Positions 1 to 8,600 of a stretch of DNA of 64,000 nucleotides are shown here, piece after piece (position 1 is the stretch's first letter; each line of letters opens with the position of its first letter). Under the pieces are notes generated by a model. That model was not told where the DNA came from and did not search any database. It saw only the letters and a list, made by a program, of their open reading frames with translations. This stretch comes from DASWIG01 sp965371445 (GTDB lineage Bacteria; Acidobacteriota; Thermoanaerobaculia; Multivoradales; J023). The stretch spans positions 1-64,000 of the forward strand of contig CBDUYN010000034.1 of assembly GCA_965371445.1 (NCBI GenBank), given 5' to 3'. The translations under genes and the position numbers were made by a program.

Positions 1-259
1 CCGGCAAAGCTTCGGGGGCGGCGGTGCTAAAGAAGCATGCGGAATCGGCAGGCACCAGCCTGCCCCGGAGCGAGCGGCAGGTCCAGGTCGCGGGCGCGTT
101 CGCCGACGCGGCCCTCGAGGCGGGCGGCCCTGGGCCATGGCGGCGCTTTCGGCGACGAGCACCCGCCGCGCCGCCGGCCATCGGCCGAACGCGTCCACAG
201 GGCGAGGGCCGAGCCAGCGGTCGCGGCGCCGCCGTACAGGCGCCAAGCCGCCGAGAGCG
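1..259. other. Window edge, no gene called
   Basis: No convincing gene. Several frames are open, as expected at this GC content. One minus-strand frame (269 to 27) contains RLYGGAATAGSALALW, which vaguely recalls the N-terminus of Kdo transferases, but it stops at 27 and the rest does not fit. The stretch may be the broken end of a gene lying mostly outside the window. Confidence 0.3.
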
Positions 260-334
260 CCAACCCCACTTCACGGGCTGAAACGGGGTCGGCGGGATTC
301 CTGCCAACCCCACTTCAGGGCGTGAAACGGGGTC
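260..334. repeat. Two copies of an imperfect palindrome
   Basis: A unit of about 31 bases occurs at 260-290 and again at 304-334. Each unit has ccaaccccacttca on the left and tgaaacggggtc on the right, so it can fold into a stem of about ten pairs with a five-base loop. The copies differ only in the loop. They lie directly downstream of the minus-strand gene that ends at 333, so they may act as a terminator or be REP-like elements. Confidence 0.6.
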
Positions 335-1454
335 AGTCGACGCCGCCGCGTCCGGGCAGGCCGTCCGGTTGCGGCGTTTCGCCGTCCTGGGGATCCGCTT
401 CCTCCTGCCCCGAGCCGCCGCGGGGAGCCTTGCGGTCGGTCCCGGCGATGCTACGGTCGCGGAAGATGAAGTGGGCCTCGCCGGTTTGTCCCCAGAAACG
501 GGAGCGAAAGTCCGGGAAGCGGATGACGTTGAAGCGGCGCTCGACGTCGCCCCGCAGGGTGTAGAAGACGTTCTGCTGCAGATCCTGGAGCTCGGGCCGT
601 AGGCCCCGGCGCAGGAGCGACTCGACACGCACCATGGACTCGCAGATCCACCAGCGCTGGGCGTCGTAGTCCGACGCGTTGCCGCGCTGGAAGTTGGTCT
701 CGGTCACCGCCACGGGCTTGCCTCGGGCCAGGCGTTTGTACTCCCGCGCGAGCTTGCGTACGTCCTGGACCCGCGGGCCGTAGATGTGAGCCGAGAGGAC
801 GTCGATGTAGGCCAGGGCGCCGACACCGACCATCCGTTGGGTCTCGCGGACGCCGTCCTGGTTGCCGAACCAGGCCGCCGAGTAGAGCAGGATCTTCTCC
901 TCCTCCCCACGGCCGGCGTTCACCTCGTCGATGAAGCGGCGCGCCGGGATCAGATAGCGGAAGACGTACTCTTCCGGCGTGACGTTGCTGAAGTTCGACG
1001 GCTCGTTCATGTACTCGACGCGCCGCACCATCGGGTAGCGCTCGACGAGGTCCCGGAGCTTGCGCAGCATGTCCTGCGGCCGCGGCTTGGCGTGGGGCGG
1101 CTCGGCCCAGTCGTCGTCGAGGAGCACGATGACCTGGTCGGGATCGAAGATCTCGAAGATACCGGCGAAGTAGGGATCGTCGTCCGCCAGGTCGTAGAAC
1201 TCGGGGTCCGGGGGCGTGGCGAAGAAGGGATGCAGCGGGCTGATCCGTACCCCGGTGATGCCGTCCTTGAAAAGCTCCAGATAGGGGAGCTCCTGGCGCG
1301 CGCAGTCCGTGCCACAGTTGTGGCAGTTGACGAACAGGCTCTGCGGGCCGTGGAAGTTGTTGTAGGGATCGTTGCAGACCTCGACCTCCGCGCCTACCGG
1401 AAGCGCGACGATCAGGGCGACGAGGCCCAGGGCCTCCAGCCACCGTCTCCTCAT
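333..1454 (-). CDS. Secreted clan GH-A-like glycosidase family protein
   Basis: Protein of 373 residues. The start was chosen at MRRRWLEALGL because an AGGAGGA box lies just upstream and the next 20 residues form a signal peptide (hydrophobic LVALIVALPVGA). The mature part looks like a TIM-barrel glycoside hydrolase: VEYMNEPSNF resembles the NEP acid/base motif after strand 4, and VAVTETNF the nucleophile glutamate at strand 7. Cysteines C-x2-C near the mature N-terminus (NCHNCGTDC) may bind metal or form disulfides. It is probably exported and acts on a glycan, but no substrate can be read from the sequence. The two candidate glutamates support an active enzyme; the family assignment is an inference. 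Confidence 0.6.
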   Translation of the reverse strand: MRRRWLEALGLVALIVALPVGAEVEVCNDPYNNFHGPQSLFVNCHNCGTDCARQELPYLELFKDGITGVRISPLHPFFATPPDPEFYDLADDDPYFAGIFEIFDPDQVIVLLDDDWAEPPHAKPRPQDMLRKLRDLVERYPMVRRVEYMNEPSNFSNVTPEEYVFRYLIPARRFIDEVNAGRGEEEKILLYSAAWFGNQDGVRETQRMVGVGALAYIDVLSAHIYGPRVQDVRKLAREYKRLARGKPVAVTETNFQRGNASDYDAQRWWICESMVRVESLLRRGLRPELQDLQQNVFYTLRGDVERRFNVIRFPDFRSRFWGQTGEAHFIFRDRSIAGTDRKAPRGGSGQEEADPQDGETPQPDGLPGRGGVD

Positions 1455-1640
1455 GCTGTTCCTCCTTCCGCCGGCCGCTGGTGCGCTTTGGTGCCCTGGA
1501 GTCCGCTGACAGGCGGTGCTTCTCGGATTCCGCCAGGTCGCGGGCTCTCTCCTCCAAGGCGGCGGGACGGCCAACCGCGGCATTCTACCCGTCCCGGTGG
1601 CCGGCGGCAAGGGCGGCCGAGCCGCCGGACGGCGCGGACG

Positions 1641-2273
1641 CTACTCGTCGGTCTCGGATTCCCAGTAACGGTAGTGACGCAGGTGGAAGAGAAGCGCCCG
1701 CTGGATGTTCTTGGGGATCTTCGAGACCTCGCCGGCGTTGAGGAGGAAGTTCATCTGGAGGTAGAAGGCGGTCTGCCCGTCGAGGCTGCGGAGGTTCGGC
1801 GCCACGAGGCCCACGAAGGTCCGCCGGCGGACCTCCAGCGGCAGCCTCTGGATCGGCTGCAAGGGTTCGCAGGGAGGCGCCGTGGCCTTGTCGAGGGCGA
1901 TCAGGAGGATCGCGATCTGCGCTTCCGTCATCGTCTCCGCGACGCTCTCCAGGTCCGTTTCGAGCTCCACCTCCTCCATGCCGACGTACGTGAGGGCTTC
2001 CACCAGGTGGTCGGCCGGGCCGCTCGCGAGGTTGGCCACGATCCCCGCCGGGAACAGGCGGCTGAAAAGCGCCTTCTCGTACTCCCGGAGCTGGGTCAGG
2101 GGCTCGAAGCTCACCTCGCCCGCCGCCAAGGTCTCGGGTTCGACCTCCGTTCGCGTCGGATCGACCTGGATGCGGCCCTTGCACCCAGGGCAGGTCAGGG
2201 CGAACGGCTGCGACGGCACCTTCTCGTCGGGCAGCGTCAGCTGCCGGTTGCAGTGGTTGCAGGTGATGATCAT
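1641..2273 (-). CDS. Zinc-ribbon protein encoded next to pilT
   Basis: Protein of 210 residues. It opens with a zinc ribbon (CNHCNRQL, then CPGCKGRI about 20 residues later) like the MJ0042-type ribbons at the N-terminus of many deltaproteobacterial and acidobacterial regulators. The rest is predicted mostly helical with no recognised enzyme motif. It starts 6 bases after the pilT stop codon, so the two are almost certainly co-transcribed. A role in regulating twitching or surface behaviour is inferred only from that linkage. Confidence 0.6.
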   Translation of the reverse strand: MIITCNHCNRQLTLPDEKVPSQPFALTCPGCKGRIQVDPTRTEVEPETLAAGEVSFEPLTQLREYEKALFSRLFPAGIVANLASGPADHLVEALTYVGMEEVELETDLESVAETMTEAQIAILLIALDKATAPPCEPLQPIQRLPLEVRRRTFVGLVAPNLRSLDGQTAFYLQMNFLLNAGEVSKIPKNIQRALLFHLRHYRYWESETDE

Positions 2274-2279
2274 GGCCGG

Positions 2280-3446
2280 TTACTCGAAAAGATTGTCGGA
2301 GGCAAGCTTTTCGGCGCCGGCCTGTGCCTCTTGCGGGGCTCCGTCCGGGTGGATCAGGTCGGCGAGGTCGAGCTCCAGGTTGCCCCGGTTGGTGGCGTAG
2401 GAGAGGCCGGTTTCGAGGTCGATCGTGCCGGCGCGGATCATCTTCTCGATCTCCTGGTCAAACGACTGCATGCCGTCCTGGTCGCCGTCCTTGATGGCGT
2501 CGAGCAGCGAGAACCCGTCGGCGCCTTCGCCCTTCAAGACGTAGTCGCGGGTGCGAAACGTCGCCTTCATGATCTCGATGGCGGCGATGCGCCCGCCGCC
2601 GGTTTTTGGGATGAGGCGCTGCGAGATCACGTATTGGAAGGTCTGGGCGAAACGCATCCGCACCTGCTGGTGCTGGTCTTTCGGGAAGACGCCGATGACC
2701 CGGTCGATGGTCTTCGACGCGTCGATGGTGTGGAGCGTCGAGAGCACGAGGTGCCCGGTCTCCGCCGCCTCGAAGGCGGTCTCGATGGTCTCCAGGTCGC
2801 GCATCTCGCCGACCAGGATGACCTTGGGCGCCTGGCGCAGGGCGGCGCGCAGCGCGAGCGAGAACGTCGGCGCGTCGGCCCCGATCTCGCGCTGGTTGAC
2901 CGTCGCCTGCAAGTTGGGATGCAGGTACTCGATCGGATCCTCGATCGTGACCACGTGGACGGCCTGCGACTGGTTGATCTCGTTGATGATCGCCGCGAGC
3001 GTCGTCGACTTGCCGGAACCGGTGGGCCCGGTGACGAGCACGATCCCGTTCTTGATCTTGGGGATGTTGTAGAGCTCTTTCGGCAGGCCCATGGCCTCGA
3101 GCGACGGCACGCCGTGGGGGATGACCCGCAGCACCGCCGCCAGCGTCCCGCGCTGCTGGAAGATGTTGACCCGAAAGCGGGTCACCCCGGGGATGGCGTA
3201 GGAGAGGTCGACCGAGCCGCGGCGGTGAAGCTCCTGGAGGTGGTCTTTCCTGCCCTCCATGAGCCCCATGGCGACCGCTTCGGTGTGGTAGGGAGTCAGG
3301 CTCGGCAGACCCGGGACTTCCACCGGGTAGAGCTGGCTGTCGATCTCCACCTGAGGCGGCTTGCCGCACGAGAGGTTGAGGTCGGAGATGTTGTCTCCGA
3401 CCTTCAGCATCTTCAAGAGCAGGTTGTCGAGCTTGAAATTGATCAA
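2280..3446 (-). CDS. pilT: PilT-type twitching motility retraction ATPase
   Basis: Cytoplasmic hexameric ATPase that powers type IV pilus retraction. The 388 residues cover the N-terminal PAS-like domain and the RecA-like core. Walker A GPTGSGKST is at about residues 140-148; then come the Asp box (TIEDPIEYLH), a Walker B region (VILVGEMRD) and the His box (GHLVLSTLHT). It extends a little past the usual PilT length, with an acidic tail. The frame begins with TTG (LINFKLD), with GGAGG about 11 bases upstream; no in-frame ATG fits better. The closely following zinc-ribbon gene forms the rest of the operon. It may be a PilT paralogue (PilU-like) rather than the main retraction ATPase. Confidence 0.93.
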   Translation of the reverse strand: MINFKLDNLLLKMLKVGDNISDLNLSCGKPPQVEIDSQLYPVEVPGLPSLTPYHTEAVAMGLMEGRKDHLQELHRRGSVDLSYAIPGVTRFRVNIFQQRGTLAAVLRVIPHGVPSLEAMGLPKELYNIPKIKNGIVLVTGPTGSGKSTTLAAIINEINQSQAVHVVTIEDPIEYLHPNLQATVNQREIGADAPTFSLALRAALRQAPKVILVGEMRDLETIETAFEAAETGHLVLSTLHTIDASKTIDRVIGVFPKDQHQQVRMRFAQTFQYVISQRLIPKTGGGRIAAIEIMKATFRTRDYVLKGEGADGFSLLDAIKDGDQDGMQSFDQEIEKMIRAGTIDLETGLSYATNRGNLELDLADLIHPDGAPQEAQAGAEKLASDNLFE

Positions 3447-3507
3447 GGCCTCATCTCCCTCCGCGGTCGAGGCGGGTGTTGACGCCGATCATAGCAGGGG
3501 CGCACGC

Positions 3508-3777
3508 TCATGCGCTCGCGAGGCTCGCGGTCCGTAGCACCAGGAGCGACAGAGTGGCGGCCAAAGCCGCCGAGAGGAGACTCCGCCAATCGTAGCCGGC
3601 GAGGCCGCCGAAGCCCAGGACGGTGGCGAGCAGCCCGCCGGCCAGGGCTCCCAGGACACCGGTCGCCACGGCCACGGCCCAGCCGAGCCGCGGCTCGCCC
3701 GGCAGGAACGCTCGGGCCAGAAGTCCGGCGGCCAAGCCCATCAGGAGCCAGGAGAAGAGTCCGAGCAGGGGGATCAT
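3508..3777 (-). CDS. Small GlsB/YeaQ/YmgE-like membrane protein
   Basis: Protein of 89 residues with three hydrophobic, glycine- and alanine-rich segments (LLGLFSWLLMGLAAGLLA; VAVATGVLGALAGGLLATVLG; LLSAALAATLSLLVL). The pattern matches the transglycosylase-associated small membrane proteins, which are often stress-induced and have no proven enzymatic activity. It is separated from pilT by about 60 bases and reads the same way. The family call rests on size and topology. Confidence 0.6.
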   Translation of the reverse strand: MIPLLGLFSWLLMGLAAGLLARAFLPGEPRLGWAVAVATGVLGALAGGLLATVLGFGGLAGYDWRSLLSAALAATLSLLVLRTASLASA

Positions 3778-3833
3778 GTTCGTCGCAGTTCCATGGCTTC
3801 TTGGTTGTTAGGGCCATCGCAATCCAACCGCCC

Positions 3834-3862
3834 TTGATTCCCGCCCCGGCGAGGGGTAGCTT
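3834..3862 (+). promoter_or_regulatory. Candidate sigma70-type promoter of the aidB-like gene
   Basis: TTGATT (3834-3839) and TAGCTT (3857-3862) are separated by 17 bases. The -10 box ends 6 bases before the ATG at 3869, so transcription would start at or next to the start codon. No Shine-Dalgarno sequence precedes the ATG, consistent with a leaderless mRNA. Confidence 0.5.
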
Positions 3863-3868
3863 GTCTCC

Positions 3869-5566
3869 ATGATACCCAGAACCGCCGTCCCGCCACCAAC
3901 CCCAAGCACCCCGACAGCCGTCCTCGAGACCCACGAGGTCACGAACCAGGTGCCGCCCTTGGCTGCGGACAACCTCTTCACCACCGACGCCGCGCTCGGC
4001 GAGGCCGTCGAGCGCGAGGGCGCGCCCTGGGCCCGCGCCGGGCTCGCGGCCTTCGGCGAAGAGCTGGGAGACGCCGAGCTGCGCGAGCTGGCGACCCAGG
4101 CCAACCGCTTCTCGCCGGAGCTTGCTACCCACGACCCCTGCGGCCACCGGATCGACGAGGTCGTCTACCACGCCGCCTACCACGAGCTCATGCGGCGCGG
4201 TGTCGAGGCCGGAGTCCACGCCCTGGCCTGGCGCGAGGAGCGCGCCGGGGCGCACGTCGCGCGGCTCGCCCGGCACTACCTCCTGACCCAGGTCGAGACC
4301 GGGGTGATGTGTCCCCTGACCATGACCTTCGCCGCCGTTCCGGCGCTGCGGCTGGAGCCGGCGGTGGCCGAGGAGTGGGTGCCGCGCGTCACGTCGCTGG
4401 TCTACGACCCGGGAGCCCGACCGGCGTCGGAAAAGGCCGGGTGCCTGATGGGCATGGCCATGACCGAGAAGCAGGGCGGCTCCGACCTACGTTCGAACAC
4501 CACCCGGGCGCGTCCGGTCGGCGGCGGCGAGTACCTGCTGACCGGCCACAAGTGGTTCTGCTCGGCACCGATGTCCGACGCGTTCCTCACCCTGGCCCAG
4601 ACCGAGCATGGGCTCACCTGCTTTCTCGTGCCGCGCTGGCTCGACGGCGGCCGCCGGGGCGCCGGACCGCGCAACCCCTTCCACCTCCAGCGTTTGAAGG
4701 ACAAGCTCGGCAACCGCTCGAACGCCTCCGCCGAGGTGGAGTACCGCGACACCTGGGCGCGGAGGGTGGGCGAGGAGGGCCGCGGCGTCGCGTCGATCAT
4801 CAAGATGGTCGACCACACCCGGCTCGACTGCATGAGCGGCTCGGCCGGCATCCTGCGCCGGGCGCTCGTCGAGGCGCTGCACCACGCGGCGCACCGCACG
4901 GCCTTCGGACGGCGGCTCGCCGAGCAGCCGCTGATGAGAAACGTCCTCGCCGACCTGGTCCTGGAGTCGGAGGCGGCGACGGCGCTCCTCTTCCGTGTCG
5001 GGAGGGCCTACGACGAGGCCGAGGCCGATGAAACGCTCCGTCCCCTGCGGCGTCTCTTGACGGCGGTCGGCAAGTATTTCTTGACCAAGCGTTGTCCCGC
5101 CTTCGTAGCCGAAGCGCTCGAATGCCTCGGCGGCAACGGTTACGTCGAGGAGTCGATCCTGCCGCGTCTCTACCGCGAGGCGCCGGTGAATTCGGTCTGG
5201 GAGGGCTCGGGCAACGTCATCTGCCTCGACGTCCTGAGGGCCGTGGGACGCGAGCCGGAGGTCGTGCCGGCGCTCGTCGAAGAGCTACGCCAGGCACGCG
5301 GCGGCGACCGCCGTTACGACCGCTTCCTCGCTGACGTCGAGCAGGAGCTCACGGACCGTCACGACGCCGAGCCGCGGGCGCGCCGCCTGGTGGAGAGGCT
5401 GGCCCTGGCGCTTCAGGGAGCGCAGCTCGTCCGGCACGCGCCGGCGGCGGTCGCCGACGCTTTCTGCGCCGCGCGCCTCGCCGGCGACGCCGGCCGCGAG
5501 TACGGGACCCTGCCGCCGGGGGTGGACCTTGGGGCGATCCTCGAGCGGGGCCGCGCAGGGGGCTGA
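3869..5566 (+). CDS. aidB: AidB-type acyl-CoA dehydrogenase
   Basis: FAD-dependent acyl-CoA dehydrogenase family protein of 565 residues, a normal AidB length. Diagnostic AidB features are CPLTMTFAAVPAL, the flavin-contact segment MAMTEKQGGSDLRSNTTRA, and the C-terminal EGSGNVICLDVLRA, whose glutamate is in the catalytic-base position. In E. coli, AidB belongs to the adaptive response to alkylation damage and binds DNA; other bacteria use relatives in branched-chain acyl-CoA oxidation. Neighbours here do not point to an Ada regulon. The ATG at 3869 is supported by the promoter immediately upstream. Confidence 0.9.
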   Translation: MIPRTAVPPPTPSTPTAVLETHEVTNQVPPLAADNLFTTDAALGEAVEREGAPWARAGLAAFGEELGDAELRELATQANRFSPELATHDPCGHRIDEVVYHAAYHELMRRGVEAGVHALAWREERAGAHVARLARHYLLTQVETGVMCPLTMTFAAVPALRLEPAVAEEWVPRVTSLVYDPGARPASEKAGCLMGMAMTEKQGGSDLRSNTTRARPVGGGEYLLTGHKWFCSAPMSDAFLTLAQTEHGLTCFLVPRWLDGGRRGAGPRNPFHLQRLKDKLGNRSNASAEVEYRDTWARRVGEEGRGVASIIKMVDHTRLDCMSGSAGILRRALVEALHHAAHRTAFGRRLAEQPLMRNVLADLVLESEAATALLFRVGRAYDEAEADETLRPLRRLLTAVGKYFLTKRCPAFVAEALECLGGNGYVEESILPRLYREAPVNSVWEGSGNVICLDVLRAVGREPEVVPALVEELRQARGGDRRYDRFLADVEQELTDRHDAEPRARRLVERLALALQGAQLVRHAPAAVADAFCAARLAGDAGREYGTLPPGVDLGAILERGRAGG

Positions 5567-5674
5567 CCGGCGAACAGGCTGGGTGTCGCTTCCGGCCCCT
5601 CTCCTTGATAGCCTCCTACGGATGAAAGCGTCCGCGCGTCGCCACCCAGTCGCGAAAAACAGCAAGGAGAGTCT

Positions 5675-6265
5675 GTGGCCATCAGAGAGTTATTCGTCTT
5701 TCACGTCCAACTCGACGACGTCGTCCCGGCGATCTGGCGCCGTTTGGAGCTCCGCCGGGAATGGACGTTCTGGCACCTCCACTGTGCCATCCAGGATTCG
5801 ATGCCATGGGAAGACAAGCACCTCCACGAATTTCAGTTTTCGGCTGGCGACTCGGAGAGTCGAATCGGCCTGCCCAGCTACGAGTTCCCGGGAGAGGAAG
5901 AAATCCTGCCGGGTTGGGAGACTCCCTTGCGTGAGTGGTTCGTCAACGCACCGAGTTATTGCCGCTATCAATACGACTTCGGCGACGACTGGATACACAC
6001 CGTCACCTTGGAGACGAAGCGGCCCGCTGAGCCAGGCGGCCGTTATCCTCGCTGCACGGCAGGCCAGCGCCGATGCCCACCCGAGGACGTTGGTGGACCC
6101 TTCGGCTACGGGCAATTCCTGGAGGCGATGTCCGACCCAGACCACGAAGATCACCCGATGTACCGAAACTGGCTCGGCATAGACTGGGACCCTGAGCGGT
6201 TTCATCCTGAAGAGGTCTGTTTCTCGAACGCTACCAGGCGTCTGCGAAGGTGTGGTCTGGGCTGA
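5675..6265 (+). CDS. Plasmid pRiA4b ORF-3 family protein
   Basis: Protein of 196 residues starting at GTG with an AAGGAGA box five bases upstream. The N-terminus (FHVQLDDVVPAIWRRLELR), DSMPWEDKHLHEFQF and YDFGDDWIHTVTLE are typical of the pRiA4b ORF-3-like family, named after an Agrobacterium plasmid gene and often found on mobile DNA. No catalytic role is established for the family. It sits alone between aidB and a nucleoside phosphorylase gene and may be an acquired gene. Confidence 0.8.
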   Translation: MAIRELFVFHVQLDDVVPAIWRRLELRREWTFWHLHCAIQDSMPWEDKHLHEFQFSAGDSESRIGLPSYEFPGEEEILPGWETPLREWFVNAPSYCRYQYDFGDDWIHTVTLETKRPAEPGGRYPRCTAGQRRCPPEDVGGPFGYGQFLEAMSDPDHEDHPMYRNWLGIDWDPERFHPEEVCFSNATRRLRRCGLG

Positions 6266-6384
6266 AGCACCAGACGGAAGCCGTCGTCAACCCGCCGGCG
6301 CGGGGCGAGCCGCCGATGCGGTCGGGCAGGGTACTCGACATTCGCCAAGAAAACCCCGACCGTGTTGGGTAGAATAAGCACGCC

Positions 6385-7149
6385 ATGCCAGAGAAGACAA
6401 CACAACAGGCGCCGGTCGCTGTCATCTCACCGCTGAGGCTGGAGCTGAGACCGTTTTTGAGGCATCTTGAGGACCAGCGCAGGCTCCTGATCTACAAATC
6501 GGCGCAATTCCTGGAAGCGAGGCTCGGGGAAAAGCGGCTCGTCGTCGGCTGGACAGGCGACGGCGCGGTGGCGGCCGGCGAGGGGTTGATGGCGCTTCTG
6601 CGGCAGCACGAGATCTCTCGCCTGGTCGTCGCGGGCGCCGCCGGCGGGCTGAGCGGCGAGCTCGACGCGGGGCGCGTCGTTGTCGCCCGCGAGGTCCACG
6701 ACTCGGTAGGTCCGGCGCCCGAGCCGGACCTCACCTGGGCGCTGCGCGCGACGCTCGTCGGGGCGTATCCCGGTGTCGTCCTCACCAGCGACCGGATCCT
6801 GGTGAGCGCGGCGGAGAAAAGCGAAGCCTACAGCAAGCTTGGGCGCCCCGAGGTCGCCACGGTCGACCTGGAAACCGCCGTCTACGCCCGTATCGTCGCC
6901 GACCGCCAGATTCCCTACACCGCCCTGCGCTCGGTGAGCGACACGGCCGACGAAGACCTGCCGGTCGACTTCAACCGCTTCACGAACGAGGACGGGCACA
7001 CCCAGATCAGCCGGGTCTTGAGCTTCGCGTCGAGCCGGCCCGAGATGCTCGCCGAGCTGAGCTCCCTGCGCAAGCGGATGCAGCAGTGTGCCGTCAGCTT
7101 GAGCCAGACGTTGGTGGATCTTCTGACCCTGAGGCGGCAGTGTCGTTGA
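6385..7149 (+). CDS. Nucleoside phosphorylase family protein (MTA/SAH nucleosidase-like)
   Basis: Protein of 254 residues in the purine nucleoside phosphorylase/MtnN fold. Visible motifs are the glycine-rich VVAGAAGGLSGEL, the purine-site segment TVDLETAVYARIV and the C-terminal RSVSDTADEDLPVDF, which resembles the hopanoid-associated phosphorylase HpnG as much as MtnN. It should cleave or phosphorolyse an N-glycosidic bond in a purine nucleoside or nucleotide metabolite. A TAGAAT box at 6370-6375 lies 9 bases before the ATG and no ribosome binding site is seen. It overlaps the start of the next gene by about 10 bases, so the two are probably coupled. Confidence 0.75.
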   Translation: MPEKTTQQAPVAVISPLRLELRPFLRHLEDQRRLLIYKSAQFLEARLGEKRLVVGWTGDGAVAAGEGLMALLRQHEISRLVVAGAAGGLSGELDAGRVVVAREVHDSVGPAPEPDLTWALRATLVGAYPGVVLTSDRILVSAAEKSEAYSKLGRPEVATVDLETAVYARIVADRQIPYTALRSVSDTADEDLPVDFNRFTNEDGHTQISRVLSFASSRPEMLAELSSLRKRMQQCAVSLSQTLVDLLTLRRQCR

Positions 7150-8495
7150 GGCTTTCGGCGATCGCTTGGACGGCGCTTGTCCCGCTCGCGCTCCTCACGC
7201 TTCCCATCGCCGCCGACGAGGGCGAGAGGACGCTTCTGATCGCGCTCGACGCCGTCCCCTATTCCACGGTGGCCGAGCTCGCCGATCCCGCCCGCGGCGA
7301 GGACGCGCTCTTCTCCGGCCTCGGCTTGCGCGGTCCGGTACCGCTCATCAGCACCTTCCCTTCGACGACGAGCGTCGCGTTTGGCGGCATCCTCGAGCCG
7401 CTGGAGCGGGACCTTTCGCCGGGCTACGAGGCCAAGCTCTTCGACTGGACCGAGAACCGCATCCGCGGCGGGGGGCTCCGGAGCTACGGCCGGATCAAGT
7501 TTCCCTGGCGCGAGCTCTGGGACTGGAGAATGCGCAGCCTCTTTGCCAAGCTCACGAGCGGCGCCCGGCCGGTCAAGGTCTCGCAGCGTTCGATCCGGCG
7601 TTCTCTCGCGGCTTTCCAGGCGTCGGAGAAAGACCCCTACTTCGTCTACTACACGACGACAGACCTGGTGAGCCATCTCAAGACCCCGGCGGGGCTCGAG
7701 CCGGTGTTGCGCTATCTCGACGAGAAGCTACGCGAGCTGCGAGCGAGCGAGGCCCGGCCCTTTCGCCTCGTCCTCCTCTCCGACCACGGCAACGCCGGCG
7801 GCGAGCCGCTCGAAAACGTCCGCAAGGCGGTCTACCGGGCCTTGAAGGACGCGGGCTTCTATCGGAGGAAGCACCTGAGCGGCGGGCGCGACGTGGTCTT
7901 CGTGCCTTTCGGCCTGGTCTCGGCCTTCGTGGCGTTCACCGAGGAGGGACGCGAAGCCGACGTGGCCGAGGTCGCCGGCACGGTCGAAGGCGTCCAGGTG
8001 TGCGTGGCACCTCAGGACGGCGGGTGGCGCGTGACAAGCCCTGGCGGCAGCGCGCGGATGTACCGCCGCCGGACGCCGGACGGCGGGGAGTTTTTCTCCT
8101 ACGAGCCGGTGACCGGCGATCCCCTGGAGCTTGCCGCCGTCGCCGAGGCGCTCGCAGGGCACGCCGGCCCTTCCCCGAGGGATTTTTTTCCCGACGCCTC
8201 GTGGCTCGAAGCGACGCGCGAGCGCTTCTACCCCGACCCGCTCTACCGCATCGCGCGCGGTTTCGACCTCGTCGAGAACCCGGCGTCGGTGATCTGCGCC
8301 ACGGCCCCGGGCTACATGTTCGGCCCGATCTCGACGGAGCTCGCCTCGCGCTTGACGGTCGGACCGCTCCGCTACACCCACGGCGCCCTCGACCGCGAGC
8401 CGACCCTCGGTTTCTTGATGAGCGACGTCGAGGGGTGGGAGGCGTCGGGGCCGGTGCGCTTCAACCAGGCGCTGGTGCCGTTTGTGAAGCCCTAG
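7140..8495 (+). CDS. Secreted alkaline phosphatase-superfamily protein (phosphodiesterase/nucleotide pyrophosphatase type)
   Basis: The GTG at 7140 gives 451 residues with a clean signal peptide (LSAIAWTALVPLALLTLPIAA) and a 10-base overlap with the upstream gene. The frame is open upstream, but that part is coded by the other gene. The mature protein starts with LLIALDAVPYSTV, where the aspartate fits the first metal ligand, followed by STFPSTTSVAFGG (nucleophile Thr/Ser region) and VLLSDHGNAGG (metal-binding Asp-His). This is the plan of type I phosphodiesterases/nucleotide pyrophosphatases. It should act outside the cytoplasmic membrane on a phosphoester. The substrate is unknown. Confidence 0.7.
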   Translation: MSLRLSAIAWTALVPLALLTLPIAADEGERTLLIALDAVPYSTVAELADPARGEDALFSGLGLRGPVPLISTFPSTTSVAFGGILEPLERDLSPGYEAKLFDWTENRIRGGGLRSYGRIKFPWRELWDWRMRSLFAKLTSGARPVKVSQRSIRRSLAAFQASEKDPYFVYYTTTDLVSHLKTPAGLEPVLRYLDEKLRELRASEARPFRLVLLSDHGNAGGEPLENVRKAVYRALKDAGFYRRKHLSGGRDVVFVPFGLVSAFVAFTEEGREADVAEVAGTVEGVQVCVAPQDGGWRVTSPGGSARMYRRRTPDGGEFFSYEPVTGDPLELAAVAEALAGHAGPSPRDFFPDASWLEATRERFYPDPLYRIARGFDLVENPASVICATAPGYMFGPISTELASRLTVGPLRYTHGALDREPTLGFLMSDVEGWEASGPVRFNQALVPFVKP

Positions 8496-8562
8496 CCGAC
8501 CTCGTCGCGTCGGTGGCCACAGTGACGTTTGATCTCTACCCCGGCGAGGCCGGCAGCGAGGC

Positions 8563-8592
8563 TTGACGCTCTACGCCGCTCGCGCCGATAAT
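8563..8592 (+). promoter_or_regulatory. Strong sigma70-type promoter of the AMP-ligase gene
   Basis: TTGACG (8563-8568) and GATAAT (8587-8592) are separated by 18 bases. The ATG follows 8 bases after the -10 box, so the mRNA would have almost no leader. This is one of the best-matching promoters in the window. Confidence 0.6.
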
Positions 8593-8600
8593 GGCGGTGG

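Noticed and set aside
27..269. Minus-strand frame with RLYGGAATAGSALALW, reminiscent of Kdo transferase
   Set aside because: The match covers only about 16 residues and the frame stops at 27; not enough to call a gene.
786..3482. Plus-strand open frame of nearly 900 codons
   Set aside because: It runs antisense across three well-supported genes including pilT; its Arg/His/Leu/Asp-rich product is the usual shadow of GC-rich coding DNA.
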